A DNA stretch of 64,000 nucleotides, taken from contig NZ_JAOTPL010000015.1 in the NCBI RefSeq assembly GCF_025631005.1, positions 1-64,000 on the forward strand. Reading direction: 5' to 3'. Source of the stretch: Haoranjiania flava. Lineage in GTDB: Bacteria; Bacteroidota; Bacteroidia; Chitinophagales; Chitinophagaceae. The position numbers and the translations under genes were made by a program. Under the pieces are notes generated by a model that was not told where the DNA came from, did not search any database, and saw only the letters and a program-made list of their open reading frames with translations. Below are positions 16,720-25,818 of this stretch, piece after piece; within the stretch, counting starts at the first letter, position 1, and each line of letters starts with the position of its first letter.

Positions 16720-19518
16720 ATGAGAAACTACATGCTGTTTATATGCTTAATGCTTGCGCAGTTGGTGCATGCCCAGCGATTCGGCGCTGTCCCGGCGCGC
16801 AAGGAGTGGAAACAAATTGATACCGGCATTGTACGGGTGATATTCCCGGGGCAACATGACAGCCTTGCAGCACGCATCGCCACGATTGCAAATTACCAGC
16901 AAAGCATTAGTAAAAACTTTGGTCATGCAGGTCAGAAGATCAGTATGATCCTGCATGATGAAGTCATCAACTCCAATGGCTACGTGGCTTTAGGACCTTT
17001 CAGGAGTGAGTTGTACCTGGCCCCTCCCGTGGATGTATTTAGCCTGGGGGCATTGCCCTGGGAGCAGACGCTTACGGTGCACGAGTACAGGCATGTGCAG
17101 CAATACAATTATTTCAACACAGGGCTCGCGCGTGCCATGTCGCTTTTGTTTGGTGAAAACGGCAGGGCTTTGGCGAATGCAATATCGATTCCCGACTGGT
17201 TTTTTGAAGGAGATGCAGTGTACGCCGAAACAAGGTTAAGCACCCAGGGCAGGGGGCGGATACCTGCATTCCACAACCGTTTCAAGTCGCTGTATTATGG
17301 AGGAAAAAGGTATAGCTACATGAAACTGCGCAACGGTTCATACAAAGATTATGTACCTGATCATTATGCTTTGGGATATTTACTGGTGGCATACGGCTAT
17401 GAAAAATACGGTGAAGATTTCTGGCAAAACGTAACCCGGCATGCTGCTGCGTTTGACCCTTTGCTCTACCCGTTGCAAAAAAATATTGAAAAATATGCCG
17501 GGGTAAAATTTACCCGGTTTGTGCAGGATGCTTTTGATTTTTACCAACAGCAATGGAAAGTTGACAATAGCGACAGTGCGGTATTTGAAACAAGCGTTGC
17601 ACCAAAAAATGTGGTTAGTTATAAATATCCATATCCGGCTAACGAGGGCGGTATAGTGTTTTTGAAAGAAAGCTACCGAACTGCGCCTGCTTTTTATTTA
17701 CGCAGAAATGGTATTGATAAGAAAATTGCAGCGAAGCATTTACCAGTAGATGATTATTTTTCTTACAACAACGGCAGGATCATCTATGCTTCTTACACCC
17801 CGGACAAACGCTGGGGATCACGGGAATACAGCGATATAACGCTGCTGGATATTGCTTCTCAAAAACAAAGAAAGATTACCGGCAAAAAAAGGTATTATAC
17901 GCCCGATATTTCCGCAGATGGAAAAAATATTGTAGCTGCCGAATTATCTTCAGCTCAGTACGGCACATTGGTCTTGCTGGATGGCGAAGGGGAGCTGATC
18001 AAGAAGCTGCAGGCCAATAGACATCACATTTTCACTTATCCCAAATTTATCAACAACAGCACCATTGCTGCTATTGAGCGGAATAAAAAAGGCGGGATGC
18101 GCCTGGTGCAGATTGATGTGGATACGGATAAGCTTGAACCGCTTACGCCATTTGCCAATACACTCATTGGCAATCCGGTGGCTTCCGGCGATACGCTGTA
18201 CTACAGCCGGTCTTCTGCACAATATGATGAAGCAATGGCGTATGTATTCTCTCAAAAACAAACCTATAAATTAGCAACATACCATACAGGCATTTACCAG
18301 TCGTTTGTAAACAATAAAAACCTTACCGCCTCGGTATTCACGGCCGAGGGGTACAGGCTGGCTACATTTGCGCCCAAGTGGCAGAAAGTGTATGATGCAA
18401 GCGCTGATACGCTCCGGCTTCTGTACAATCAACCACATTCAAACGTTGTATCGGCAATGCTTTCAAAGGTTGCTGACACTGCCCATGCTTATACCATAAA
18501 AGATTATAAAGCATCTGGCGGGCTGGTAAATTTCCACAGTATGCAGCCGTACTTTACTGATCCTGATTATACACTTACATTTTTAAGCAGCAATCTGTTA
18601 AATACTTTTCTGGCAGAACTAAGTTATACATTTAACCGTGTGGAAAGGTTTCACCGTGCTTCTCTCTATGCCATATACGGCGGCTGGTACCTGCAACCTT
18701 TCCTGAGCGCTTCGGGAACATACAAAAGAGAAATGATGTTGCAACTGAAAGATTCAAGTTATCATCCCTTGAACTGGAACGAAGCCAATGTTGGTGCGGG
18801 TCTGCAGCTTCCGCTGAATTTTTCGGTCGGCAATATGTACCGTTATCTCACGCTTTCTTCATCCGTTAACAACAACCATGTTTTTTATACACGTACACCT
18901 GGCGAAGGCCTTTATCAAAATAAGAATATCATTTATTTTTCCGGCAGGATCGCCTACACACAGCAGGTACAGAAGGGGTTACAACAAATCTATCCGGCTT
19001 ATGCACAGGCCTTTTCGGTGAACTTCAGGAAAGCCATCCTCAGCTTCAATGCCTATCAAATGACAGCGGCTGCAAGCCTGTACTTCCCGGGACTCTCTGC
19101 CAGCCATAGTTTCATGGTTGCGGGCGCAGCACAGCGATCGGATACACTCAGGAACTATACCTTCAGCAATACGTTTCCTTTTTCCAGGGGGTACCCTGCA
19201 TTTCATTACCCTGGAATGGTAAAGTATGGACTGAACTATCATTTTCCCATAGCCTATCCTGAACTGGGTTTTGGCAATATCGCCTACCTGAAAAGGCTGC
19301 GCAATAATCTGTTTTTCGATCATACGCTTGCCTTTAACAAAGACAATGTGCAGCAAAACTTTGCGTCGGTTGGTACAGAACTTTTCTTTGATACGAACTG
19401 GTGGAATCAATTGCCTGTGAGCTTTGGCGTACGTTTCAGCTATTTGCTGCATCATTTTTCAAATAATAAAAATCATTACCGCTGGGAAATAATTTTGCCT
19501 GTAAATCTTTACAATTGA
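16720..19518 (+). CDS. Large secreted protein: HEXXH peptidase-like domain, TolB-like propeller, probable barrel
   Basis: About 932 residues with a signal peptide (MRNYMLFICLMLAQLVHAQ). Residues about 30-280 resemble a gluzincin (peptidase MA) domain: HEYRH at 121-125 gives the zinc motif HEXXH and WFFEGDAVYAE places a third-ligand glutamate at 163. Residues about 290-560 look like TolB/WD40-type beta-propeller repeats (SADGKNIVAAELSS, GNPVASGDTLYYSRSS). The rest is rich in alternating aromatic strands and may form an outer-membrane barrel. Start ATG 16720 is preferred over the in-frame TTG at 16711 because it gives a clean signal peptide. Function unknown; a surface-bound metalloprotease is one reading. 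Confidence 0.65.
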   Translation: MRNYMLFICLMLAQLVHAQRFGAVPARKEWKQIDTGIVRVIFPGQHDSLAARIATIANYQQSISKNFGHAGQKISMILHDEVINSNGYVALGPFRSELYLAPPVDVFSLGALPWEQTLTVHEYRHVQQYNYFNTGLARAMSLLFGENGRALANAISIPDWFFEGDAVYAETRLSTQGRGRIPAFHNRFKSLYYGGKRYSYMKLRNGSYKDYVPDHYALGYLLVAYGYEKYGEDFWQNVTRHAAAFDPLLYPLQKNIEKYAGVKFTRFVQDAFDFYQQQWKVDNSDSAVFETSVAPKNVVSYKYPYPANEGGIVFLKESYRTAPAFYLRRNGIDKKIAAKHLPVDDYFSYNNGRIIYASYTPDKRWGSREYSDITLLDIASQKQRKITGKKRYYTPDISADGKNIVAAELSSAQYGTLVLLDGEGELIKKLQANRHHIFTYPKFINNSTIAAIERNKKGGMRLVQIDVDTDKLEPLTPFANTLIGNPVASGDTLYYSRSSAQYDEAMAYVFSQKQTYKLATYHTGIYQSFVNNKNLTASVFTAEGYRLATFAPKWQKVYDASADTLRLLYNQPHSNVVSAMLSKVADTAHAYTIKDYKASGGLVNFHSMQPYFTDPDYTLTFLSSNLLNTFLAELSYTFNRVERFHRASLYAIYGGWYLQPFLSASGTYKREMMLQLKDSSYHPLNWNEANVGAGLQLPLNFSVGNMYRYLTLSSSVNNNHVFYTRTPGEGLYQNKNIIYFSGRIAYTQQVQKGLQQIYPAYAQAFSVNFRKAILSFNAYQMTAAASLYFPGLSASHSFMVAGAAQRSDTLRNYTFSNTFPFSRGYPAFHYPGMVKYGLNYHFPIAYPELGFGNIAYLKRLRNNLFFDHTLAFNKDNVQQNFASVGTELFFDTNWWNQLPVSFGVRFSYLLHHFSNNKNHYRWEIILPVNLYN

Positions 19519-19545
19519 TTTGCCGCGTGTATTTCAGCTGCTTTT

Positions 19546-19572
19546 TTGTAAGCAAAATAAAGCCTAATTTTG
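19546..19572 (+). promoter_or_regulatory. Promoter of ribBA
   Basis: TTG (19546-19548, in a T-rich TTTTTTG) and TAATTTTG (19565-19572) are 16 nt apart, a good Bacteroidota -33/-7 pair. The -7 box ends 18 nt before the ribBA start. Confidence 0.65.
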
Positions 19573-19590
19573 CAACCTAAAACCTGAGAA

Positions 19591-20790
19591 ATGCTCGATA
19601 CAATAGAAGCTGCTTTAGAAGATATACAAAAAGGCAAACTGGTAATTGTGGTAGATGATGAAGACCGTGAGAATGAAGGCGATTTTATTACTGCTGCTGC
19701 GAACGCAACCCCTGAACTGATAAACTTTATGAGCAAAATAGGGCGCGGCCTGATCTGCGCACCGATTACTGAAGATATTGCGGAAAGATTGCACCTGCCA
19801 CTGATGGTAACCGACAATACTGCTTTGCATGAAACCCCGTTTACCGTAAGCATTGACCTCCTGGGCCACGGCTGTACTACGGGCATTTCTGCTTACGACC
19901 GCGCCATGACCATCCGCGCGCTGACGGATGAAAATATTACAGCTTATGATTTTGGCAGGCCGGGTCATATCTTCCCCCTGAAAGCCAAGAAGGGCGGCGT
20001 TCTGAGAAGGGCGGGGCATACAGAAGCCACCGTTGACCTTGCAAGGCTGGCAGGTTTTTCACCTGCAGGCATACTGGTAGAGATCATGAATGAAGACGGT
20101 ACGATGGCTCGATTGCCACAGTTGCTGGAGATCGCTAAAAAATACGATCTGCGTATAATTTCCATCAAAGACCTGATCGCCTATCGTTTAAAGAAAGAAA
20201 CGCTGGTGGAAGAAATCATCCGCGTGCAGATGCCTACTAAATACGGAAATTTCACACTGGCTGCTTTTAAAGAAAAAAATACGGGCAATGAACACATGGC
20301 TTTGATCAAGGGCGAGTGGGAAGAAGGCGAACCAGTGTTAACAAGAGTGCATTCCAGTTGTTTTACCGGCGATATCCTCGGCAGCCTGCGCTGCGATTGC
20401 GGCGACCAGTTGCATGCCGCCATGGAGCAGGTAGAAAGAGAAGGGAAGGGCATAGTGCTTTACATGAACCAGGAAGGCAGGGGCATAGGCCTGTTCAATA
20501 AACTGCGCGCTTATAAACTGCAGGAAGAAGGGTTGGATACCGTGGATGCCAACCTGCAACTTGGCTTTAAAGCTGATGAAAGAGATTATGGTGTGGGTGC
20601 GCAGATACTACGCCAGTTAGGCGCTACAAAGCTTCGCTTGATGAGCAATAACCCGCGGAAACGTGCCGGCCTGTTTGGCTACGGTATTGAAATTCTGGAA
20701 ATTGTGCCGGTAGAAGTTTGCCCAAACCCCCACAACGAAAAGTACCTGGCCGCCAAACGCGATAAGCTGGGGCATAACATTCTGAAGTAA
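19591..20790 (+). CDS. ribBA: Bifunctional 3,4-dihydroxy-2-butanone-4-phosphate synthase / GTP cyclohydrolase II
   Basis: A 399-residue fusion for the two entry steps of riboflavin synthesis. The RibB half (about 1-200) has DDEDRENEGDF for metal and substrate binding and the GHIFPLKAKKGGVLRRAGHTE segment split over residues 125-146. The RibA half (about 205-399) has the zinc motif CDCGDQLHAA with an upstream Cys in HSSCFTGDILGSLRC, and the catalytic stretch QEGRGIGL. Length and order are standard. No FMN riboswitch-like leader is visible between promoter and start. Confidence 0.96.
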   Translation: MLDTIEAALEDIQKGKLVIVVDDEDRENEGDFITAAANATPELINFMSKIGRGLICAPITEDIAERLHLPLMVTDNTALHETPFTVSIDLLGHGCTTGISAYDRAMTIRALTDENITAYDFGRPGHIFPLKAKKGGVLRRAGHTEATVDLARLAGFSPAGILVEIMNEDGTMARLPQLLEIAKKYDLRIISIKDLIAYRLKKETLVEEIIRVQMPTKYGNFTLAAFKEKNTGNEHMALIKGEWEEGEPVLTRVHSSCFTGDILGSLRCDCGDQLHAAMEQVEREGKGIVLYMNQEGRGIGLFNKLRAYKLQEEGLDTVDANLQLGFKADERDYGVGAQILRQLGATKLRLMSNNPRKRAGLFGYGIEILEIVPVEVCPNPHNEKYLAAKRDKLGHNILK

Positions 20791-21192
20791 ACCTATTCTT
20801 TATTTCGCTTTTGCAATTCCAGGTTTGCCATTTTATGTATTGCATGAAAAAGATGCCATATTAAAAGTAATATTAGTTGTGCCTTGAAAGGTTTTGAAAA
20901 ATTAACCGGGAAAAGATATTATTCTCTTTTAGTTTCAAATTAAAGTATTGCCGCTGAATTTTATTTGGGTGATTTCTGCTTTCAAAATAATTGAAGCTAA
21001 ACGGAAAGGGCTTTGCGAAGGCAGGCCAAACTGGTGTTAGAATTCAACTTAAACAGCAGGTAGCGATGCTTTTTTCACGAACCTAAATTACAAAAACTGG
21101 TGAAGTGGAAAAGCAGTAGCGATAAAATAGGAGAGGCCTTATTTTGCTCTCAACCCTGCTTGTGCAAATACTATTATTTTATGCGAAGTTTT
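20791..21192. other. Gene-free stretch between ribBA and mazF
   Basis: About 400 nt of AT-rich sequence. No convincing reading frame, RNA gene, terminator hairpin or family repeat was seen here. Confidence 0.5.
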
Positions 21193-21516
21193 TCAATCTA
21201 TGAAAGCTTCTTGAATTACTTTTTTTACTTCCAAAACTTCATTTTCAGATAAGCTGCCGAAAATCCTGGTTATTCTTCTACGATCAACAGTTCGTATTTG
21301 GTCAATCATGATCCATCCTTTCGTGGTTTTTCCTTTGATTTCTATTCGTGTCGGGTATTTCTTGGAAGTGCCCGTAATGGGCGCAATAATAACAGTCCGC
21401 AGAAATTTGTTCATTTCATCAGGTGATAGAATTACACATGGGCGAGTTTTCTTAACCTCGCTGCCGATTGTAGGATCGAGATTGACTAAAACGACCTGAT
21501 ATTGGCTTAGTTCCAT
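21193..21516 (-). CDS. mazF: MazF/PemK-family endoribonuclease toxin
   Basis: A 107-residue PemK/MazF-type toxin. The opening YQVVLVNLDPTIGSEVKKTRPCVILS contains the conserved GSE...RP region (given here as two overlapping motifs), and PITGTSKKYPTRIEI carries the basic loop typical of the family. MazF enzymes cut mRNA at short sequence motifs; the motif here cannot be predicted. The start overlaps the end of the antitoxin gene by 10 nt, the usual arrangement of a translationally coupled pair. Confidence 0.92.
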   Translation of the reverse strand: MELSQYQVVLVNLDPTIGSEVKKTRPCVILSPDEMNKFLRTVIIAPITGTSKKYPTRIEIKGKTTKGWIMIDQIRTVDRRRITRIFGSLSENEVLEVKKVIQEAFID

Positions 21517-21752
21517 TCTTCAAAATTTTCATCCTCAAAAACATCATCAATCAAAAGCAGGTCGTCGTTATTTTCGTGCATTTTTTTGAATGCTTTTTCC
21601 CAACCTTTTCTCGGCTCTGTTTTTGGTTTAAGAACAATAAAGTCCTTTTCCAGGATCAATTCTATTTTATCTTGAATATTATATTTTTCAAGAATTGTTT
21701 TTGAAAGCCGGATCCCTTTAGAGTTTCCGATATTTATAACAGATAATTCCAT
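21507..21752 (-). CDS. mazE: MazE-family (AbrB-like) antitoxin
   Basis: An 81-residue antitoxin. The N-terminal half is an AbrB/SpoVT-type swapped-hairpin DNA-binding domain (SVINIGNSKGIRLSKTILEKY). The C-terminal half is acidic (DDLLLIDDVFEDENFEEW), the part that usually wraps and inhibits MazF. It is the first gene of the pair and has palindromic operators immediately upstream. Confidence 0.9.
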   Translation of the reverse strand: MELSVINIGNSKGIRLSKTILEKYNIQDKIELILEKDFIVLKPKTEPRKGWEKAFKKMHENNDDLLLIDDVFEDENFEEWN

Positions 21753-21760
21753 AATCTTTG

Positions 21761-21789
21761 TGTAATAGTTATTACAAAGTAATTACTTT
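21761..21789. promoter_or_regulatory. Two abutting palindromes upstream of mazEF
   Basis: TGTAATA-GT-TATTACA (21761-21776) is followed at once by AAAGTAATTACTTT (21776-21789). Both lie 9-37 nt upstream of the mazE start and share TAAT/ATTA cores. They fit the autoregulatory operators bound by MazE or the MazEF complex. Confidence 0.6.
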
Positions 21790-22017
21790 ATTTTTAAAAT
21801 ATCCAAATTTTTATTTTATTGGAAAAGTTGCTGCCGTTGCTGCGGCAGTATTATTCAAAATATAACCCTCTGAATTTCTTTTTGAAAGGCAATTTGACGG
21901 TACATATTCTGCACGAAGTGTTCAGTTAGAACTACAGCGATATATACTCATATTACCGATATTTCCAAATCGAAAATCAAAAGTCCGTTGGATGATCTGT
22001 AATACTGTACCCACTCA

Positions 22018-22048
22018 AAAAAGCCGCTGCAATTGCAACGGCTTTCGT
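22018..22048 (-). terminator. fusA-type terminator downstream of regulator copy 1
   Basis: AAAGCCG (22020-22026) pairs with CGGCTTT (22039-22045) around TGCAATTGCA, with an A-run giving a T-run on the minus strand. The same 26 nt frame as the true fusA terminator at 29801-29826, with a compensatory change in the stem. Confidence 0.7.
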
Positions 22049-22158
22049 ATATCAGCAGAGAATAAAATACTATTCTTCTCGTCCTTTGTTTTAGAGATAT
22101 CGCATTTTTTACATAGCTATATTCTGCAAACTTCAATAGCGGCAATGCTCGTGGAAGG

Positions 22159-22821
22159 TTATTTTTTTTCAGGTTCTACAAGAAGTTTTTCGCATACCTT
22201 ATGGCTGAATATTTCCATCTTCCTGTTTGCATACGATACGGTCATGCTTTTATCAAAGGGTTCTACAGACTTCACAGAGATAACTGCTCCCAATAATAAT
22301 TTTCGGCTATTCAAAAAACGTAGCAGCTCTTCAGAGGAATGCTCTACTGCCATAAAGGTGGCGCGCTCACCCGCCTTACAATCGCTTAGCTTGATATAAT
22401 GCTCAAAAACCATATTTCCACTCGAATCCGGGATTGGTGAACCATGCGGGTCTACTGTAGGATATCCCAAAAGCTCATCCATCTTTTCAAAAAACAGGGG
22501 AGATTGTATATGTTCTATCTGTTCGGCAATATCATGCACCTCTTCCCAGCCAAACCCCATTTTTTCTACAAGATACATTTCCGTAAGCCGGTGTTTGCGT
22601 ATGATCAATGCGGCTTCTTTCTTGCCTTTATCAGTGAGTTTAGGCGGTTTGTAACTTTCGTAGAGAACAAGCCCTTTCCCTGCCATGCGCCTCATCATGC
22701 TGTTTACAGTAGGCATTTTAATGCCTAACTGCTTGCTCAGTTCGTTTACGCTTGCTTCACCTTTGGTATTGACTAAAGCGAATAATGCCTTCAGGTAGTT
22801 TTCTTCTGTCTGTGAGATCAT
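22159..22821 (-). CDS. DtxR/MntR-family metalloregulator, copy 1
   Basis: About 220 residues: winged-helix DNA-binding domain (1-70), dimerisation and metal-binding domain (71-135) and C-terminal FeoA/SH3-like domain (about 145-220). Metal-ligand positions can be placed by analogy: H77, E81 and H96, and the cluster E100-x2-E103-H104, where the first Glu is as in MntR instead of the Cys of DtxR. Fe or Mn sensing is therefore possible. The ATG at 22821 is preferred over the adjacent in-frame TTG. It differs from copy 2 at only three residues (K67/R, E152/D, I204/T), none of them a ligand. It diverges from a receptor gene remnant. Confidence 0.9.
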   Translation of the reverse strand: MISQTEENYLKALFALVNTKGEASVNELSKQLGIKMPTVNSMMRRMAGKGLVLYESYKPPKLTDKGKKEAALIIRKHRLTEMYLVEKMGFGWEEVHDIAEQIEHIQSPLFFEKMDELLGYPTVDPHGSPIPDSSGNMVFEHYIKLSDCKAGERATFMAVEHSSEELLRFLNSRKLLLGAVISVKSVEPFDKSMTVSYANRKMEIFSHKVCEKLLVEPEKK

Positions 22822-22880
22822 CAAACAAATTTACAAAAAAATAGTAGTGGTATTTAGCAAAATAACGCCTAATTAATTTT

Positions 22881-22896
22881 GTTAGAATAATCTAAC
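22881..22896. promoter_or_regulatory. DtxR-type operator, copy 1, with decayed promoter
   Basis: GTTAGA-ATAA-TCTAAC is a perfect inverted repeat with TTAG/CTAA arms like DtxR-family boxes. The -7 box that follows reads TATTTTTC (22901-22908) where copy 2 has TATTTTTG, so the promoter of the lost receptor gene here appears damaged. Confidence 0.6.
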
Positions 22897-22948
22897 TTTA
22901 TATTTTTCCGCATTAAATTAAAAACCAGATCTAATAAAAAATATAAGC

Positions 22949-22975
22949 ATGAGAGATATAAAATATTTGTGCTTC
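22949..22975 (+). pseudogene. Remnant of a TonB receptor gene start
   Basis: ATG AGA GAT ATA AAA at 22949 matches the first codons of the intact receptor at 26609 (MRNIK). After about nine codons homology ends, and the frame reaches a stop at about 23015 without any receptor features. It marks where a receptor gene once followed regulator copy 1. Confidence 0.6.
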
Positions 22976-23027
22976 AAAATACACTTAGCCCGCTATTGCA
23001 TATGCCGCATGTTGTAGCCAGTGCTTT

Positions 23028-25349
23028 TTACTTCGATTTTATTTTTATTCCAAAATAAAATGTTCTTGGTTGAGCAGAACCATATATGAAACCACTGTCT
23101 CTATTTTTGCCAATATCAAAATTATCTTGGTAAGCATTGAATATATTTTTTATTCCACCATAAAGTTCAAGGTTATTTCCAAGTTTTTCGATTGGCAACG
23201 TATAGCCAATTTTTGCACTTACTTCCGAAAAGGCATCAGAAGTAATTATTTCGTCTATAGTTTGGTTGGGTGCCCCTGCAAAATGTGGAATTTTCATTTT
23301 TCCTGTGTAAAGGTAATTCAGCGTAGCATTCCATTTTTTATTAGGTGTGAATGTTAGAATCGCATAACCATAGTCGTTTGGTGCTCGGGTAAATTCTCGT
23401 ATTCCTTCCAAACCGTCTATGTATTCAACGGGACTGTCGAATTTGCTGGATTGAATGGTGAAGCCACTCTCCAACTGCATTTTTCGGTTGTAATTGGCTC
23501 TTAATTCTACTGTAATTCCTTGTACGGTTGCTCCATCGCCATTTTGTTTTTCAAACAGCTCTCCGTGTTTGTCTTGCCCGATGGGTTGTAAATGAAAAGT
23601 ATTTCTTAGTCGATTGTAGAACCCTTCAATGGTAAAACCTGCTATCCATTTTTCCATAGGCTTGTCGTAATTAATGGAAGTACTTAAACTTTGTGATTTT
23701 TCTTGCTTAAGGTCGGGCGACAATGAAATTCTCGAAACACCACCACCTGCAAAAGCAATGTGCAAATCAGTGTCAAAAGCTTGTGGTGCTCTAAACCCTG
23801 TGCCGTAACTAAAGCGAAATTGTGTATTTTCCTTTAATTTATACAATAAGGAAGCTCTTGGACTAAAAATAGCCTTATCCACCAAATTATGTTTGTCCAT
23901 TCTTACTCCTGAAAGTAAGTTGAGTTGTGGAATAATCTCCCAATCACTTTGGAGAAATATACCAAAATCTTTAGTAGTTTGGTCAATTAAATATTCATAA
24001 GCCGCAATTTCATCCAACACATCATCATATACATATTCAGCCCCGAGTGTAAACACATTTTTCCCGTTCAAAAAATTATTGACTTTATGATTGAGTTGTG
24101 TACCAATGTTATATGTACTTACAGCAGATATACCATAAGGCGGATTGGCTACAAATTCGGCATATTCTGTTGTTCCTTGATCTGGTTGAATGCCTGTGTA
24201 ATGTTTTCGGTCGGTATTTTGCCAAGCCAAATAGGTAATTAATGAACTGTTGTTATTGTTGAAATTAATTTGATAATCTGCACTTGCCATCCAGACATCG
24301 TGGGTTCGTTCTTCAGATTGTTGGGCAAGATAAGCGGGTTTGTCCTTAACCATTTCGCCACCAAATCTATATTCGTGAATGTTGCTAATATTCAATTCTA
24401 CCTTTTGATTTTCCTTCGGAAGAAAAAATAGATTCGCTCCAATAGAAGTATTTTTAATAGTGGGGATTTCAGAGAAATTGTCACCATTAGCATCATAAAA
24501 TCCACGCTCCCGGTGATTCATAAAAAATGAAACGCCCGAATTTTTGTTTTCAGAAACTAAAGTTGCGTTTCCGCTAACCGTATTATCATTGGTTTGTCCG
24601 TCAATATTCTGATAGGTATAGTCCAATTCATAACTGTTATTTTTTGGCACTTTGGTAATTACATTCACAGTTCCGCCAATGGCGCTTGAACCATAAAGCG
24701 AAGACCCTCCACCACGAACAACTTCAATTCGGTCAATCATATTGGCAGGCAATTGCTCCATACCGTACAAACCAGTAAGCGGACTGAAAATTGGCCGGCC
24801 ATTGATTAAAATTTGTGAATAACCACCTGCTAAACCATTCATGCGCAATTGTGTATAATTACAGGTTTGACAATCGGTTTCAACCCTTAAACCGGGTTGA
24901 AATTTTAATCCTTCCGACAGATTACAGGCTTGAACATTAGTAAGCGTTTGGCTGTTGATAACATTGACAATTATGGCAGAATTTGTTTGACGTTTTGGTG
25001 TTTTTGTTGCTGTAACAACAACAGTTTCCAGTTCCATTGTTTGTTCTGTAAGATTGAAGTCAAGATTGATTTCGGGTTTATTTTCGTCAATGGTAAATTC
25101 TTTTGTAATTTTTTCATAACCAATATAATAAGCCGTTATTTGATAACTCCCAAACGGTATTTTATCAATGGTAAATTTTCCTTGATTGTTCGCAATTGCT
25201 CCGTACTTAGTTGTAGCAATAGAAAGTTGGGCAAATTCAGCCGGTTGTCCATCTCTGGTAACAATTCCTTTTATCGTACCTGTTTGTGCATTTATATTTT
25301 GAAATACCAAGGTAAATATTAGTGTAAAAAGTGCAATTTTTATATTCAT
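23028..25349 (-). CDS. TonB-dependent outer-membrane receptor with carboxypeptidase-like domain, AT-rich
   Basis: A 773-residue receptor: signal peptide (1-21), CarboxypepD_reg-like domain (about 24-105), TonB box and plug (about 108-235, with ETVVVTATK and a DCQTCNY CxxC pair at about 159-162) and a beta-barrel to the end. Such receptors import metal complexes, vitamins or other large ligands using TonB energy; the ligand is not deducible. Its base composition is clearly more AT-rich than all neighbours, and it lies in opposite orientation where the duplicated cassette should have its receptor, so horizontal acquisition is likely. A 20 bp palindrome upstream may be its operator. Confidence 0.9.
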   Translation of the reverse strand: MNIKIALFTLIFTLVFQNINAQTGTIKGIVTRDGQPAEFAQLSIATTKYGAIANNQGKFTIDKIPFGSYQITAYYIGYEKITKEFTIDENKPEINLDFNLTEQTMELETVVVTATKTPKRQTNSAIIVNVINSQTLTNVQACNLSEGLKFQPGLRVETDCQTCNYTQLRMNGLAGGYSQILINGRPIFSPLTGLYGMEQLPANMIDRIEVVRGGGSSLYGSSAIGGTVNVITKVPKNNSYELDYTYQNIDGQTNDNTVSGNATLVSENKNSGVSFFMNHRERGFYDANGDNFSEIPTIKNTSIGANLFFLPKENQKVELNISNIHEYRFGGEMVKDKPAYLAQQSEERTHDVWMASADYQINFNNNNSSLITYLAWQNTDRKHYTGIQPDQGTTEYAEFVANPPYGISAVSTYNIGTQLNHKVNNFLNGKNVFTLGAEYVYDDVLDEIAAYEYLIDQTTKDFGIFLQSDWEIIPQLNLLSGVRMDKHNLVDKAIFSPRASLLYKLKENTQFRFSYGTGFRAPQAFDTDLHIAFAGGGVSRISLSPDLKQEKSQSLSTSINYDKPMEKWIAGFTIEGFYNRLRNTFHLQPIGQDKHGELFEKQNGDGATVQGITVELRANYNRKMQLESGFTIQSSKFDSPVEYIDGLEGIREFTRAPNDYGYAILTFTPNKKWNATLNYLYTGKMKIPHFAGAPNQTIDEIITSDAFSEVSAKIGYTLPIEKLGNNLELYGGIKNIFNAYQDNFDIGKNRDSGFIYGSAQPRTFYFGIKIKSK

Positions 25350-25367
25350 TCCATTTAATTTAGTTGC

Positions 25368-25387
25368 GCAAAACTAATTAGTTTTGC
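25368..25387. promoter_or_regulatory. 20 bp perfect palindrome upstream of the AT-rich receptor gene
   Basis: GCAAAACTAATTAGTTTTGC is perfectly symmetrical and lies 19-38 nt upstream of the start at 25349. The CTAATTAG centre resembles the TTAG/CTAA arms of the DtxR-type box near the regulator genes, so control by the neighbouring regulators is possible. Confidence 0.55.
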
Positions 25388-25573
25388 TTGTCTAACAAAA
25401 TAGTTGTATATTTATTTTTTTTTTGATAAAAATTCATCAGATGGTTTCTTACACAAAATAGAATTATATCAAGGCTTTGTTGTACTTACATTAAAAAGGA
25501 GGTGATTTTCTTTGCAGATTTAGGCGGAGAATTGCCGTAAGTAAGACTACTCAGTTGCCTTCAAACAATATTG
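25388..25573. other. AT-rich junction sequence right of the foreign receptor gene
   Basis: No gene is seen. Sequence similarity to the region downstream of fusA begins at about 25574, so this stretch together with 22976-23027 delimits the segment that replaced the original receptor. No clear terminal repeat or target duplication is visible. Confidence 0.45.
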
Positions 25574-25745
25574 TGTATGTCTTTATTGCTTGCCATTTTT
25601 CTAAACAGGGTGTAGAAAGCGCTGGCTTGGTTGCATAAAATACTAATGTTGTAAACAACCAGTAATTCTAACCCACCCAAAAAAGCCGCTGCAATTGCAA
25701 CGGCTTTCGTATATCAGCAGAGAATAAAATACTATTCTTCTCGTC
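25574..25745. repeat. Copy of the fusA downstream region and last codons
   Basis: It matches 29692-29865 over about 170 nt (TGTCTTTATTGCTTGCC, GGGTGTAGAAAGCGCTG, the terminator and CTATTCTTCT at the fusA stop). The terminal part is also present at 22018-22085. The match covers non-coding flank, terminator and roughly the last few fusA codons. Confidence 0.8.
25679..25710 (-). terminator. fusA-type terminator downstream of regulator copy 2
   Basis: AAAGCCG (25682-25688) pairs with CGGCTTT (25701-25707), with inner TGCAATTGCA. An A-run to the left supplies the T-run on the minus strand. Confidence 0.7.
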
Positions 25746-25818
25746 CTTTGTTGTAGAGATATCGCATTTTTTACAGCTATATTCTGCAAACTTCAATAGC
25801 GGCAATGCTCGTGGAAAG

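Larger units (their letters stand above)
22018..22975. repeat. Duplicated block 1: terminator, dtxR gene, promoter and first receptor codons
   Basis: This block matches 25680-26635 almost base for base at a constant offset of 3660 (3662 left of a 2 nt indel near 22118). It contains an AAAGCCG...CGGCTTT hairpin, a short stretch like the last codons of fusA, the regulator gene, the intergenic promoter and about the first nine codons of a TonB receptor gene. Identity is lost near 22975. Confidence 0.85.
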
